The notes below the pieces were generated by a model. It did not search any database, was not told the origin of the DNA, and saw only the letters and a program-made list of their open reading frames with translations. Source: Scolanthus callimorphus (taxonomy: Eukaryota; Cnidaria; Anthozoa; Actiniaria; Edwardsiidae). From it: a stretch of DNA of 64,000 nt. The position numbers were made by a program, and so were the translations under genes. The stretch lies in the NCBI GenBank assembly GCA_033964015.1, contig CM066921.1, forward strand, positions 26,455,355 to 26,519,354, given 5' to 3'. This document shows, in pieces, positions 51,801-53,090 of this stretch (the stretch's first letter is position 1; each line of letters opens with the position of its first letter).

Positions 51801-52338
51801 ACCACTTTACTCGAGAGCGGTATGGTAGTTAAAGGGGCACTCGCACGCTTGCTTGACAAGCAAATAATAACACTATAAATTTGTATTGATTTAACAGCTA
51901 AAAGGTCATTTAACAAACCTGGACTGTTATTTTGGTTATTTTTGGTGATTAGAATTAGACTTATTTTTTGACAGGTTGTCCAAAAATTAAGCGTGAGAGT
52001 GCCACTTTAATGAGATTATGCGCAGTCTGAAGTATTCTTTTGGACAGAATGATGTTTGACTAAAATAAATATATATTTAATCTTTATCTTGGAAAATCGA
52101 ATTATGTTTTAAAGTGTGCACTTTTACCATAAACCAGCTTAATGTATAAACAGTACCTCTGGGTAAGTCATTGTGGGAGAGATCAAGATCTGAAATCAGA
52201 ATTATTGATTAGTAGATCTTAAAATACATCAAGGGGTAAAATCTTTTCACAATGAAAGAAAATTCGTTTTTATAGTATATACTAACCTGCCAAGTTTACC
52301 AGTCCTTCGAGTTTGTTGGGGAAATTAGTGATAGTCCG
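791..52338 (-). CDS. FLII: Flightless-1 homologue (LRR + gelsolin-like actin regulator), internal part, 24 exons
   Basis: FLII proteins join leucine-rich repeats to six gelsolin-like repeats; they bind and remodel actin and act as nuclear-receptor coactivator scaffolds (family knowledge). Exons in transcript order: 52338-52287, 52189-52157, 50467-50384, 48831-48773, 48689-48644, 47162-47107, 47018-46963, 45332-45248, 43515-43365, 41568-41543, 16011-15964, 12597-12535, 11849-11824, 10366-10284, 9957-9907, 9607-9562, 9484-9419, 8813-8739, 8534-8465, 7490-7453, 6702-6559, 6123-6095, 2645-2579, 847-791. Every junction is GT-AG and all phases match except one exon (9562-9607). Diagnostic matches to the family as I remember it are [39 protein letters not shown] and EKINKNER. 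The product (about 504 codons here) covers the last LRRs, the linker and gelsolin repeats 1-2; repeats 3-6 must lie left of the window. Earlier LRR exons were not found. The intron 16012-41542 contains four antisense GPCR genes. Confidence 0.93.
848..1419. other. FLII intron, no feature seen
   Basis: AT-rich sequence with A runs at about 1160 and 1280. No exon, repeat pair or RNA gene recognised. Confidence 0.6.
1420..1649. mobile_element. Inverted-repeat element, CGACCCACGTTTTCAAAAAC ends
   Basis: The left end and TTTTGAAAACGCGGGTCG at the right end are inverted copies, followed inward by GGCTTTTGACTTTGCTG and CAGCAAAGCCAAAAAC. Confidence 0.6.
1981..2273. mobile_element. TA-flanked palindromic MITE
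   Basis: CAGTCAAAAGACATGAGGCG and its inverse at the right end, TA on both sides (1979-1980, 2274-2275). Very AT-rich arms. Confidence 0.7.
2358..2538. mobile_element. Short palindromic MITE (CCACAGGGAATTTCTGCAG ends)
   Basis: Inverted ends CCACAGGGAATTTCTGCAGA, inner TTTCCCATGG strings. A second copy is at 9230-9395. Confidence 0.6.
2579..2645 (-). CDS. FLII: FLII exon: [17 protein letters not shown]
   Basis: 67 nt, phase 2 in and 0 out. Acceptor TCCTAG, donor GTAAGT. Very close to the [21 protein letters not shown] string. The acceptor lies only 30 bp from a 2.9 kb foldback insertion. Confidence 0.96.
2676..5551. mobile_element. Foldback element, 2.9 kb, with 0.7 kb inverted arms
   Basis: The left arm (2676 to about 3385) and right arm (about 4832 to 5551) are inverted copies, beginning GGGTCATTCCACGTCAAATC. 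Both sides carry CTAT (2672-2675 and 5552-5555), a 4-bp target duplication. The 1.4 kb centre has no transposase, only a smaller inverted repeat around 3940-4050. The element sits in the FLII intron, 30 bp before the acceptor of exon 2579-2645. Confidence 0.85.
6095..6123 (-). CDS. FLII: FLII 29-nt microexon ([10 protein letters not shown])
   Basis: Acceptor TTTCAG, donor GTGAGT; phase 0 in and 2 out. It supplies the x-TTKAR motif expected between IWSGPK and [11 protein letters not shown] and exactly repairs the phase. Confidence 0.85.
6559..6702 (-). CDS. FLII: FLII exon: gelsolin repeat 2 ([23 protein letters not shown])
   Basis: 144 nt, phase 0. Acceptor TCCAG, donor GTAATA. Encodes VEPVPxxATSLD-RFxFxLD-G-x-IFIWSG, the core of gelsolin-like repeat 2. 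Confidence 0.95.
7118..7305. mobile_element. MITE with TTTAGTATAAACCAACTA ends
   Basis: TTTAGTATAAACCAACTA at the left and the exact inverse at the right; inner AATGGTCTATTA repeats. Confidence 0.6.
7453..7490 (-). CDS. FLII: FLII 38-nt exon ([13 protein letters not shown])
   Basis: Phase 1 in and 0 out. Acceptor GACAG, donor GTGAGT. Matches [12 protein letters not shown] of FLII. Confidence 0.93.
8465..8534 (-). CDS. FLII: FLII exon: acidic segment ([19 protein letters not shown])
   Basis: 70 nt, phase 0 in and 1 out. Acceptor TTTTAG, donor GTACTC. Matches REEMGDESEEF...[11 protein letters not shown] of gelsolin repeat 1. Confidence 0.95.
8739..8813 (-). CDS. FLII: FLII exon: [20 protein letters not shown]
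   Basis: 75 nt, phase 0. Acceptor CCACAG, donor GTAAGT. Near-identical to the most conserved FLII segment, and the clearest single identification in the window. Confidence 0.97.
9018..9142. mobile_element. Hairpin MITE (ATATAGTCTTATCTGTCGTA)
   Basis: Inverted arms CCATATAGTCTTATCTGTCG and CGACAGATAAGACTATATGG around a short loop. Confidence 0.6.
9230..9395. mobile_element. Second copy of the 2358-2538 MITE
   Basis: CCATCCATGGGAAAAGCTGA at the left and TCTGCAGAAATTCCCTGTGG at the right. It lies 24 bp from the donor of FLII exon 9419-9484. Confidence 0.6.
9419..9484 (-). CDS. FLII: FLII exon: gelsolin repeat 1 ([12 protein letters not shown])
   Basis: 66 nt, phase 0. Acceptor CTTCAG, donor GTATGC. 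Matches the gelsolin-type WxIYYWIGxxAx segment. Confidence 0.93.
9562..9607 (-). CDS. FLII: FLII exon: gelsolin repeat 1 ([10 protein letters not shown]), one base short
   Basis: 46 nt between AACAG and GTAAGT. It encodes A-F-Y-G-K in the incoming frame and [11 protein letters not shown] in the outgoing frame; together these match FLII AFHGKFYEADCYIVLK. The frame changes inside a run of four A. The exon needs 47 nt, so one base is missing, either in the genome or in the assembly. Confidence 0.9.
9907..9957 (-). CDS. FLII: FLII exon: gelsolin repeat 1 ([16 protein letters not shown])
   Basis: 51 nt, phase 1 in and out. Acceptor TAACAG, donor GTAGAC. The WQIENFxPV string is the start of FLII gelsolin-like repeat 1. 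Confidence 0.95.
10284..10366 (-). CDS. FLII: FLII exon: entry to gelsolin repeat 1 ([19 protein letters not shown])
   Basis: 83 nt, phase 2 in and 1 out. Acceptor TTCCAG, donor GTACGT. Matches the RRWDxxLxKPxLxYxxFF segment that precedes gelsolin repeat 1. Confidence 0.9.
10498..10618. mobile_element. Hairpin MITE (GGAGGTGATTAATAATTCAT)
   Basis: GGAGGTGATTAATAATTCAT and its inverse bound a 120-bp element with AACGAA and TTCGTT arms. Confidence 0.65.
10619..11823. other. FLII intron, mostly unassigned
   Basis: Contains a fragment related to the AGGGGC MITE clan (about 11160-11420: ACCCTAACATCGTGACATTC, ATCGAGCGGATGGAA). The GC-rich 11500-11780 has no exon that I can support. Confidence 0.5.
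11824..11849 (-). CDS. FLII: FLII 26-nt microexon (NTAGRRGLE)
   Basis: Acceptor TTGAAG, donor GTAAGT, 26 nt, phase 0 in and 2 out. There is no strong residue match here, because the linker is poorly conserved. This exon is called because without it the flanking exons are out of phase. Confidence 0.68.
11900..11995 (+). repeat. Tandem CRE-like TGTGACGTCAT repeats
   Basis: Alternating ATGTGACATCA and TGTGACGTCAT units between two FLII exons. Confidence 0.6.
12200..12268. repeat. Hairpin with TACCCTGCGAGCAGTGA arms
   Basis: About 30-bp arms around GGCAG. The CTGCGAGCAG core resembles the end of the 49930 hairpin. Confidence 0.55.
12535..12597 (-). CDS. FLII: FLII exon: linker ([10 protein letters not shown])
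   Basis: 63 nt, phase 0 in and out. Acceptor GTCAG, donor GTAAGA. Follows the family pattern K-GM-x-D-x-x-x-EK. A second reading frame (RTRRRKKQQ) is open too but does not fit the phases of its neighbours. Confidence 0.8.
12895..13240. mobile_element. TIR element with GAGCAGATTTCGTA ends
   Basis: GAGCAGATTTCGTATGACTG and its inverse bound a very GC-rich, palindromic interior (CGCGGTACTGTCGCGG); TA at the borders. Same family as 44551-45170. Confidence 0.65.
13648..14140 (+). repeat. Degenerate tandem repeat, unit about 110 bp
   Basis: ATGTTGAAAGAAACCTTACG recurs at 13649, 13763, 13874 and in worn form at 13981 and 14033, with AAGCATGTCGCG and GGCGACTGATG between. No coding frame is kept. 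Confidence 0.75.
14141..15963. other. FLII intron, no feature seen
   Basis: Short open frames here have no family motifs and no matching splice partners. A CpG-rich patch at 15640-15740 is unexplained. Confidence 0.5.
15964..16011 (-). CDS. FLII: FLII exon: basic linker ([16 protein letters not shown])
   Basis: 48 nt, phase 0 in and out, with a TTTTTTTTGCAG acceptor and GTGAGT donor. The basic stretch and the final LK correspond to the RLRRRK...VLK linker segment of FLII. It sits exactly where phase and order require. Confidence 0.8.
16075..16098 (+). repeat. Poly-C tract
   Basis: An uninterrupted run of about 24 C. Other long C runs are at about 49427-49446, 52888-52913 and 60418-60432. 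Confidence 0.9.
16330..16490 (+). repeat. 44-bp tandem repeat with a 12-bp palindromic core
   Basis: CACGGGCCCGTG occurs at 16341, 16385 and 16429. The fourth unit (16472) has CACGGTACCGTG, also a perfect palindrome. Linker: TAAACACCCCGGTAATGTGT. Confidence 0.85.
16690..16944. mobile_element. Inverted-repeat element, 48-bp ends
   Basis: CCTGTTTCAATTAATGTTGC and GCATGGTTCATGGTTTTACG strings occur in inverted copies at the two ends. Confidence 0.6.
17188..18057. mobile_element. TA-flanked transposon with iterated subterminal motif
   Basis: Starts CAGTGGAACCTCGATATAAC and ends GTTATATCGAGGTTTCACTG, TA on both sides. The right part repeats ATCGTTAAATCGAG/ATCGTTATATCGAG about ten times. No transposase ORF. 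It carries the palindromic repeat 17390-17568. Confidence 0.75.
17390..17568. repeat. Palindrome with CRE-like TGACGTAA sites
   Basis: Two near-perfect arms (GTCCTCTGATTTTCCGTGGT, then TGACGTAATAAAGTGGTCA) around a GC-rich centre. A related copy lies at 57972-58075. Confidence 0.7.
18120..18245 (-). repeat. Probable LINE 3' end fragment
   Basis: On the minus strand: GTGAAGGGGCTGATAGCCAA, GGGGCCTTGCCCTGTC and TTTATTGTTTATTGTTAC, a layout typical of LINE 3'UTRs. No coding part is identified. Confidence 0.4.
18596..18757 (+). pseudogene. Fossil C-terminus of a non-LTR reverse transcriptase upstream of GPCR A
   Basis: One frame reads [20 protein letters not shown], then [20 protein letters not shown] and a stop at 18755-18757. 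This is the typical C-terminal box (LPxPRTxxxKxSxxYxGxxxWNxLP) of CR1/L2/Rex-type ORF2 proteins, and it resembles the decayed element at 53091-56136. Only the tail remains. A degraded copy sits upstream of GPCR B, so the insertion is older than that duplication. Confidence 0.82.
19037..19160 (+). promoter_or_regulatory. Conserved upstream block of GPCR copy A
   Basis: Contains ACCATTTATAAAGCTCCTAC, a following CATAACACAAGCC string and CTTTGAGCCGCTCGATGCTT. The same ordered strings occur before copies B, C and D at similar distance from the start. A shared promoter or 5'UTR is inferred from this conservation only. Confidence 0.5.
19241..20337 (+). pseudogene. Class A (rhodopsin-like) GPCR, copy A, frameshifted after TM4
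   Basis: Single-exon seven-transmembrane receptor; ligand unknown. Frame 1 runs from ATG 19241 through TM1 ([14 protein letters not shown]), TM2 (NMACSDLL), TM3 and the ERLRAV motif (in place of DRY) to TM4. A second frame, starting about 19728, continues through TM5, TM6 ([12 protein letters not shown]) and TM7 (SALSPLSYF) to the stop at 20337. Intact copies read GGGGGGACTACAG at this point and copy A lacks the A, so the shift is a one-base loss next to a G run. The ATG at 19190 is in the same frame and would add 17 residues; in the other copies the equivalent upstream ATG is a short uORF. It could be a true pseudogene or an assembly error, since no other damage is visible. It lies antisense inside the large FLII intron. 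Confidence 0.8.
20338..21660. other. Between GPCR A and the GGGGATTGTAACCCC array
   Basis: The first 70 bp match the 3' flanks of copies B and C (TAGCGA-CCGTG). An inverted repeat spans about 20945-21125 (GGCGGGG ... CCCCGCC). Otherwise nothing is recognised. Confidence 0.5.
21661..21797 (+). repeat. Array of GGGGATTGTAACCCC motifs
   Basis: The 15-base motif occurs four times (about 21661, 21698, 21751, 21782). GGGG and CCCC flank a fixed ATTGTAA. Spacing is irregular. Confidence 0.7.
22560..22831. mobile_element. Partial relative of the AGGGGC MITE clan
   Basis: Shares internal strings with 35767-36182 (CAATCCAATTCCATCCGCTC, CAAACCTAG-ACGATTATT, ACCCTAACATCGTG) and ends AGCCCCTTTAAGG. The left end is not clear. 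Confidence 0.5.
23018..23270 (+). pseudogene. Second, degraded copy of the reverse-transcriptase tail upstream of GPCR B
   Basis: Repeats the 18596-18757 sequence (CTTACCGAAACCGC, GGTTACAGTGGGGGGTCG, CACAGCTCCAACTTTGAAAG) but with disabling changes and an internal direct duplication of about 110 bp that contains CATAATCCAAAGCCAAAC. Confidence 0.75.
23557..23680 (+). promoter_or_regulatory. Conserved upstream block of GPCR copy B
   Basis: Equivalent of the copy A block: CCCATTTATCAAGCTCC, CATAACACAAGCC, CTTTGAGTAGCTCCATGCTC and a GGAGCAGGGAGAG string, about 110 bp before the start codon. Confidence 0.5.
23774..24874 (+). CDS. Class A GPCR, copy B (366 aa)
   Basis: Complete single-exon receptor. 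The N-terminus has an N-x-T glycosylation site (NLT). TM1 lies about residues 33-55, TM2 66-92 with LxxxD (NMACSDLL), TM3 starts at the conserved Cys (ALCRVSYF) and ends in FERLRAV in place of DRY. TM4 carries WVIPGG, and ECL2 has a Cys (MCHI) for the usual disulphide. TM6 has FFLP without the common CWxP. TM7 has N-S-A-L-S-P-L-V-Y, an SPxxY form of NPxxY. The tail is basic (CRRRAG). An AATAAA lies shortly after the stop. It shares with copy A a fossil reverse-transcriptase tail and promoter-proximal DNA. Ligand and coupling cannot be read from the sequence. Confidence 0.9.
   Translation: MIEVPPSNGDHDRNLTDERWRRRDDIIKDVQIAALFVVLFFGAFWNLLIIVLISRKKGLRKNLNIFIVNMACSDLLTLVIRTAIYLASLMSSSLYNSGGITATALCRVSYFTYHATPLVSLITLIIISFERLRAVFSTVQLSPLKRRTMVSLIITSWVIPGGLQCQYLWRMNPPGTYRHENVTVRYRMCHITEPEWYIQDAVFTSFIITQLLQMSIVFIAGLVIAAINIRIIRKLRHLKVNSQLPLAQQQAKIKNVKSAVKMVLGNLLLFLVFFLPALVLTNFPGQQNHEFTYEGEPYDEFSFAFLYSVLLNSALSPLVYFTFLGSFRIALKEVFCRRRAGATAEGKLSSNEDSCKQLKTNITNDD
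25345..25435 (+). repeat. Short cluster of the AATAAGACCGAGGT repeat
   Basis: Four units following GPCR copy B, same family as 36905-37235. Confidence 0.7.
26099..26225 (-). other. Possible unidentified coding exon ([16 protein letters not shown]...)
   Basis: A coding-like stretch, [20 protein letters not shown] then [17 protein letters not shown], ends at a good GTAAGA donor. Balanced amino-acid use suggests real coding origin. An acceptor may be ACAAG near 26205. It does not resemble FLII and I do not recognise the family. It may be a captured exon or part of a transposon protein. Confidence 0.3.
26372..27064. mobile_element. Foldback element, 0.7 kb
   Basis: Inverted arms start GGTTACTGAGAACTTTCGCG and extend almost to the centre near 26718 with about 80-90% pairing by eye. 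No ORF is present. Confidence 0.7.
27541..28670 (+). repeat. Segmental duplication unit (left part), upstream of GPCR C
   Basis: Matches 37908-39240 in order: ACTGGAAAA(A)GGAGTAT, GTAGTCCCTAAGCTCTAGC, CAAATTGTGCCTAATATCCC, GAACATGTGAGATG and TGACTGTGTGAT. It continues after the insertion at 33684 and into GPCR C. Confidence 0.85.
28876..28894 (-). repeat. (TTG)n 3' tail of the nested non-LTR element
   Basis: On the minus strand the element ends in a GTTGTTG microsatellite instead of poly(A), as CR1/L2-type elements do. This marks the 3' end of the insertion. Confidence 0.6.
29200..32424 (-). mobile_element. Non-LTR retrotransposon ORF2 (endonuclease + reverse transcriptase, 1074 aa), intact
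   Basis: Full-length ORF2. It carries out target-primed reverse transcription: an APE-type endonuclease nicks DNA and the reverse transcriptase copies the RNA. N-terminal endonuclease motifs are [21 protein letters not shown] and the catalytic SDH (about residue 315). RT motifs follow: [45 protein letters not shown] and FADDTNLLY, then the C-terminal W-NSLPE box. There is no RNase H domain. Length and motifs suggest the CR1/L2/Rex group. It follows ORF1 after 56 nt on the same strand and has no stops, so it is young or recently active. It is nested in the TA-flanked element 28673-33681. Confidence 0.93.
32481..33332 (-). mobile_element. Non-LTR retrotransposon ORF1 (coiled-coil RNA-binding protein, 283 aa)
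   Basis: N-terminal heptad-rich coiled coil (residues about 5-45, [19 protein letters not shown]), a second coiled region, then NVKIVGMP. That last string resembles the start of the L1-type ORF1 RNA-recognition fold, and the rest (DIAHRV, AIVCRF) fits it. It should form a trimer and coat the element RNA. It lies directly upstream of ORF2. Confidence 0.85.
33838..33990 (+). promoter_or_regulatory. Conserved upstream block of GPCR copy C
   Basis: Begins with a CCAAT-type box (ACCAATAGCGATTACCAATC). Then come ACCATTTATCAGGCTCC and CTTTGAGCAGCCCGATG. Shared with copy D almost base for base. Confidence 0.5.
34026..34091 (+). other. uORF in the leader of GPCR copy C
   Basis: The ATG at 34026 starts a 21-codon reading frame ending in TAA just before the receptor ATG. 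The same ATGAAC start occurs in copy A (19190, fused in frame to the receptor), copy B (23701, stops after 5 codons) and copy D (39588, stops after 8). A role in translation is inferred only. Confidence 0.45.
34100..35194 (+). CDS. Class A GPCR, copy C (364 aa)
   Basis: Complete single-exon receptor with three N-glycosylation sequons at the N-terminus (NST, NCS, NQT). TM1-TM4 are nearly identical to copies B and D; ECL2 and ECL3 differ. CERLRAV replaces DRY; TM7 has SPLVYF; the C-terminus has RRR and TSDN. The ATG at 34100 is chosen because the upstream ATG at 34026 opens a 21-codon uORF that ends before it. Copy C pairs with copy D: both share more than 1 kb of upstream DNA, which in copy C is split by a nested transposon and retrotransposon (28673-33681). 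Confidence 0.9.
   Translation: MINSTRLNCSYERNQTGSEEERDETALKNAQIAALFLVLFFGAFWNLLTIVLISTKKALRKNLNIFILNMACSDLLTLVIRTAIYLASLMNSSLYHSGGITATALCRVSYFTYHATPLISLITLIIISCERLRAVSSTVQLSPLKRRTMVLLIITSWVIPGGLQCQYLWRMNPPGTYRYEHFGLSSHMCFISEPEKHTQDPPMFTTFDITQFLQMSIVFIAGVAIAVINIRIIRKLRLLKMNNQLPLAQQQAKIKNVKSAVKMVLGNLLLFLVFFLPAMVVTNMPGEEDSGFAYEGRPYSTFALLYLILLNSALSPLVYFTFLGSFRSELKEIFCRRRVSAPAEETELKRRQLQTVVTNTTSDN
35405..35510. repeat. Retroposon 3' end, (TAA)n + TATAGCGCC box
   Basis: AATAATAATAATAAC followed by ATATAGCGCCATTTGTAC and AATAGCGCTTTACA. A similar sequence is at 47527-47600. Probably the reverse of a SINE or LINE tail. Confidence 0.5.
35767..36182. mobile_element. TTAA-flanked MITE, AGGGGCACTG ends
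   Basis: AGGGGCACTGTCACC and GGTGACAGTGCCCCT are inverted ends, with TTAA directly on both sides (35763-35766, 36183-36186). TTAA is the piggyBac-type target. Confidence 0.75.
36905..37235 (+). repeat. Minisatellite with AATAAGACCGAGGT units
   Basis: About 14 units of 20-23 bp with drift. Shorter clusters are at 25345-25435 and single units near 20507, 25011 and 36355. Confidence 0.8.
37908..39661 (+). repeat. Segmental duplication unit upstream of GPCR D
   Basis: Uninterrupted counterpart of 27541-28670 plus 33684-34099, with small indels. It includes a stretch around 38830-39060 that is absent from the copy C side. Confidence 0.85.
39408..39560 (+). promoter_or_regulatory. Conserved upstream block of GPCR copy D
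   Basis: ACCAATAGCGATTCCCAATC, ACCATTTATCAGAC and CTTTGAGCCGCCCGATG occur in the same order as in copy C. Confidence 0.5.
39662..40714 (+). CDS. Class A GPCR, copy D (350 aa, short ECL2)
   Basis: Complete single-exon receptor, closest to copy C. ECL2 is about 9 residues shorter (GTSSHMCYI against [17 protein letters not shown] in copy C), but the disulphide Cys is kept. Other marks are ERLRAV, FFLP in TM6, and SPLVYF in TM7. Its similarity to the other copies stops within a base or two of the stop codon, so the 3' flank is unrelated and may include a duplication breakpoint. The upstream ATG opens a uORF of only 8 codons. Confidence 0.9.
   Translation: MINLTHPNRSYESNPKEEKVLKNGQIAALFLVLFFGAFWNLLTIVLISTKKALRKNLNIFILNMACSDLLTLVIRTAIYLASLMSSSLYDLGGVTATALCRVSFFTYHATPLVSLITLIIISCERLRAVSSTVQLSPLKRRTMVLLIITSWVIPGGLQCQYLWRMNPPGTSSHMCYIREPEKYTQGLMFTTFEITQFLQMSIVFITGVAIAAINIRIIRKLRLLKVNNQLPLAQQQAKIKYVKSAVKMVLGNLLLFLVFFLPAMVWTNFPGQEKSGFAYEGRPYSGFEFFYVVLLNSALSPLVYFAFLGSFRIALKEICCRRRAGAPAEETELKQRRQLQKVVTNVTDDN
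40715..41542. other. 3' side of GPCR D, unassigned
   Basis: Unlike the other copies, no shared 3' flank is present. No exon recognised up to the FLII microexon. Confidence 0.5.
41543..41568 (-). CDS. FLII: FLII 26-nt microexon (HKDAYARK)
   Basis: TTTCAG acceptor and GTAAAC donor flank 26 nt, phase 1 in and 0 out. The product T-H-K-D-A-Y-A-R-K corresponds to the linker motif PKDPMARK. It is followed by the 25.5 kb intron that holds the GPCR array. Confidence 0.82.
41702..41972 (+). repeat. Tandem repeat, unit about 57 bp
   Basis: TGTTGTCATGGTAATTTAGC then AAGGTGGCCCTCGCCTACTT, about five units, next to the FLII microexon 41543-41568. Confidence 0.75.
42465..42864. mobile_element. Inverted-repeat element with GGCCATGTGACACGA ends
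   Basis: Starts GGCCATGTGACACGATGCAA and ends with the inverted TCGTGTGACATGGCC. TTAA lies next to both ends. The interior is full of GCAACTCGCAACGC-type motifs in both orientations. Confidence 0.6.
42867..43261. mobile_element. MITE with AATAGACCTTTTTCC ends
   Basis: About 30-bp terminal repeats (AATAGACCTTTTTCCAAAAT then GGCCGCCG) at both ends, with TA at the borders. An inner inverted repeat surrounds GGGGGTACGTATGACGCATA. It starts directly where element 42465-42864 stops. Confidence 0.65.
43365..43515 (-). CDS. FLII: FLII exon: LRR cap and linker start (MPPKP, YNIDFSL)
   Basis: 151 nt, phase 0 in and 1 out; the longest exon found. Encodes LDVRNNP, MPPKP and YNIDFSL, all highly typical of FLII between the LRRs and the linker. 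Acceptor TTAAG, donor GTGAGT. Confidence 0.95.
44203..44353. mobile_element. Inverted-repeat MITE (GTATTCAAAC ends)
   Basis: GTATTCAAACGGTCAGACTG at the left and the inverted form at the right, with GACGAACACTCA inside both arms. Confidence 0.6.
44551..45170. mobile_element. GAGCAGATTTCG-family element with an internal minisatellite
   Basis: Ends match the 12895 element. Inside, a GC-rich unit repeats eight times; GCGGCACTA starts at 44591, 44663, 44736, 44809, 44882, 44961, 45040 and 45119, so unit lengths are 72, 73, 73, 73, 79, 79 and 79. Confidence 0.8.
45248..45332 (-). CDS. FLII: FLII exon: last LRR ([20 protein letters not shown])
   Basis: 85 nt, phase 2 in and 0 out. Acceptor TTTTAG, donor GTAGGA. 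Encodes the LRKL-LPE-IHFLTxIE repeat that closes the FLII LRR domain. Confidence 0.93.
46315..46705 (+). repeat. Tandem duplication, about 240 bp offset
   Basis: 46315-46490 and 46550-46705 share GAATTATCCC(A/T)GCACA, AGAACCATTTAGGTTTG and GAACTGAGTT in order. Confidence 0.65.
46963..47018 (-). CDS. FLII: FLII exon: LRR ([18 protein letters not shown])
   Basis: 56 nt, phase 0 in and 2 out. Acceptor TATAG, donor GTACTT. Matches the FLII repeat with FMAA followed by N and L. Confidence 0.92.
47107..47162 (-). CDS. FLII: FLII exon: LRR ([18 protein letters not shown])
   Basis: 56 nt, phase 1 in and 0 out. Acceptor TGCAG, donor GTAAGA. Matches the FLII segment FxGLPxGIGKLxNL. Confidence 0.92.
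47527..47600. repeat. Retroposon 3' end, (TAA)n + TATAGCGC box
   Basis: AATAATAATAATACAACATT, then TATATAGCGCATATAGCC and GCGCTTTTCATTGG; same type as 35405-35510. Confidence 0.5.
48447..48568. mobile_element. TTAA-flanked 122-bp MITE, AGGCCCATCACCAACCG ends
   Basis: Perfect terminal repeats AGGCCCATCACCAACCG and its inverse, TTAA on both sides. A second copy of exactly the same length lies at 57846-57967 in the opposite orientation. Confidence 0.8.
48644..48689 (-). CDS. FLII: FLII exon: LRR ([15 protein letters not shown])
   Basis: 46 nt, phase 0 in and 1 out. TTCCAG acceptor, GTAAGA donor. Continues the LRR directly from the preceding exon. Confidence 0.88.
48773..48831 (-). CDS. FLII: FLII exon: LRR ([15 protein letters not shown])
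   Basis: 59 nt, phase 1 in and 0 out. CATAG acceptor, GTAAGT donor. Closely follows the FLII repeat that ends in NQLTSLP. Confidence 0.9.
48931..49004 (+). repeat. tRNA-derived SINE head, interrupted
   Basis: Pol III box A TGGCCGAGTGG (about 48943) and box B GTTCGATTTCC (48988-48998) at tRNA-like spacing, but not a functional tRNA fold. It continues after the insertion at 49450 (CCGTGATTGTACTTGGCTAC). Confidence 0.65.
49005..49449. mobile_element. Insertion inside the SINE, 8-bp target duplication
   Basis: CCGTGATT occurs on both sides (48997-49004 and 49450-49457). The element starts CCCGAGGGGGG and ends in a C run followed by CCCGGG, so the ends are inverted. It holds repeated ATCTTTTAGGG motifs. 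hAT-type by duplication length. Confidence 0.7.
49930..50096. mobile_element. Nearly perfect hairpin MITE with 9-bp target duplication
   Basis: About 70-bp arms starting TAGCCTGCTCGCAGGCG with a short centre. Flanked by CAGGCTCGT on both sides (49921-49929 and 50097-50105). An 8-9 bp duplication points to a hAT or MULE-type transposase. The arms hold GGCCGCCATCTTG. Confidence 0.8.
50384..50467 (-). CDS. FLII: FLII exon: LRR ([19 protein letters not shown])
   Basis: 84 nt, phase 1 in and out. TTTCAG acceptor, GTAAGA donor. Encodes the end of one repeat and the next LxxLxLSxNxIxxL repeat, collinear with FLII. Confidence 0.9.
50468..51393. other. FLII intron with degenerate dispersed repeat
   Basis: GCGAGCGCGTAGCG(C/A)GAG recurs at about 50768, 50860 and 51010, and AAGGAGTTT(T/C)CAAG recurs at about 50540 and 51150, the worn remains of one repeat family. 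No exon seen. Confidence 0.5.
51394..51805. mobile_element. Inverted-repeat element with GTGGTGTTACAC ends
   Basis: Starts GTGGTGTTACACGGGACAAC and ends GTTGTCCTGTGTAACACCAC. Internal CAACAAAAAC and GCGCGAAAAG motifs. Carries the nested MITE 51527-51761. Confidence 0.65.
51527..51761. mobile_element. MITE with GGCTGTCACG terminal repeats, nested
   Basis: Same terminal repeats as 321-641. It lies inside the larger inverted-repeat element 51394-51805. Confidence 0.65.
51833..52006. mobile_element. TTAA-flanked MITE, AGGGGCACTC ends
   Basis: AGGGGCACTCGCACGC and GCGTGAGAGTGCCACT, flanked by TTAA on both sides (51829-51832, 52007-52010). Related to 35767-36182. Confidence 0.7.
52157..52189 (-). 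CDS. FLII: FLII exon: LRR core ([11 protein letters not shown])
   Basis: 33 nt, phase 1 in and out. TTTCAG acceptor and GTACTG donor. Encodes the beta-strand consensus LxLSxN of one leucine-rich repeat. Confidence 0.85.
52287..52338 (-). CDS. FLII: FLII exon: LRR ([13 protein letters not shown])
   Basis: 52 nt, phase 0 in and 1 out. It lies between a TTACAG acceptor and a GTTAGT donor. Encodes R-T-I-T-N-F-P then L-E-G-L-V-N-L-A, the FLII LRR that precedes the xDLS repeat. It is the most upstream exon found in the window. Confidence 0.85.
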
Positions 52339-52564
52339 CTGTAAAAAAAGCTATATATTAGTAACTCATTATCATACCATGTTTGATTTTATTGATATAT
52401 TGTACATGTCCATGTCCATATCTACAATTATTATTCATTCAACATATTTTCCCGCTTCTGTTTGGTTGAGCGCCACAGGCGAATTCTTGATGTTTTTAAA
52501 GGCGAGCGACTTATTCCATCGATGACGTCAAATATTGAATAAGTTGAAAAATTATTGCACGCGT

Positions 52565-52705
52565 CACGCACTTGTAGGCGTCACGCACTTGTAGGCAGGC
52601 TGGCGACGTCACGCACTTGTAGACAGGCTGACGACGTCACGCACTTGTAGGCGTCACGCACTTGTAGACAGGCTGACGACGTCACGCACTTGTAGGCATG
52701 CTGGC
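52565..52705 (+). repeat. Tandem repeat of GTCACGCACTTGTAG units
   Basis: Six GTCACGCACTTGTAG starts, alternating short and long spacers with CAGGCTG(A/G)CGAC. Confidence 0.7.
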
Positions 52706-52942
52706 AAACTGCCTGCTTTCTCAAAGACGTGAAGCGGGAAAATTCAATTTGAATGAATAATAAAACAGTTAAAAGTTTGAATGAATAATAAAACAAGTAA
52801 TGAATTCAGCTTTCGTATGACGTGGAGAATTATTCAGTTCTCGGAGGGTGTTATCTACCTCGGCCTTCGGCCTCGATGGATAACACACCCCCCCCCCCCC
52901 CCCCCCCCCCCCCGCGATCTGAATAGGGGTGCTTTCCATTTA

Positions 52943-52963
52943 CATACATACATACATACATAA
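52943..52963 (-). repeat. (TATG)n 3' tail of the decayed non-LTR element
   Basis: CATACATACATACATACATA on the plus strand, just beyond the 3'UTR. It marks the end of the insertion. Confidence 0.6.
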
Positions 52964-53090
52964 AATTTATTTAGACACGGATTTACATCAGTCATGTAAA
53001 AACAAACTGGTTTCCATGGAAACCGTGTATCAATATATGTACAATCATCAATTGTTATAATTAATTGTTAAGCCAGACACGATTGTCTTT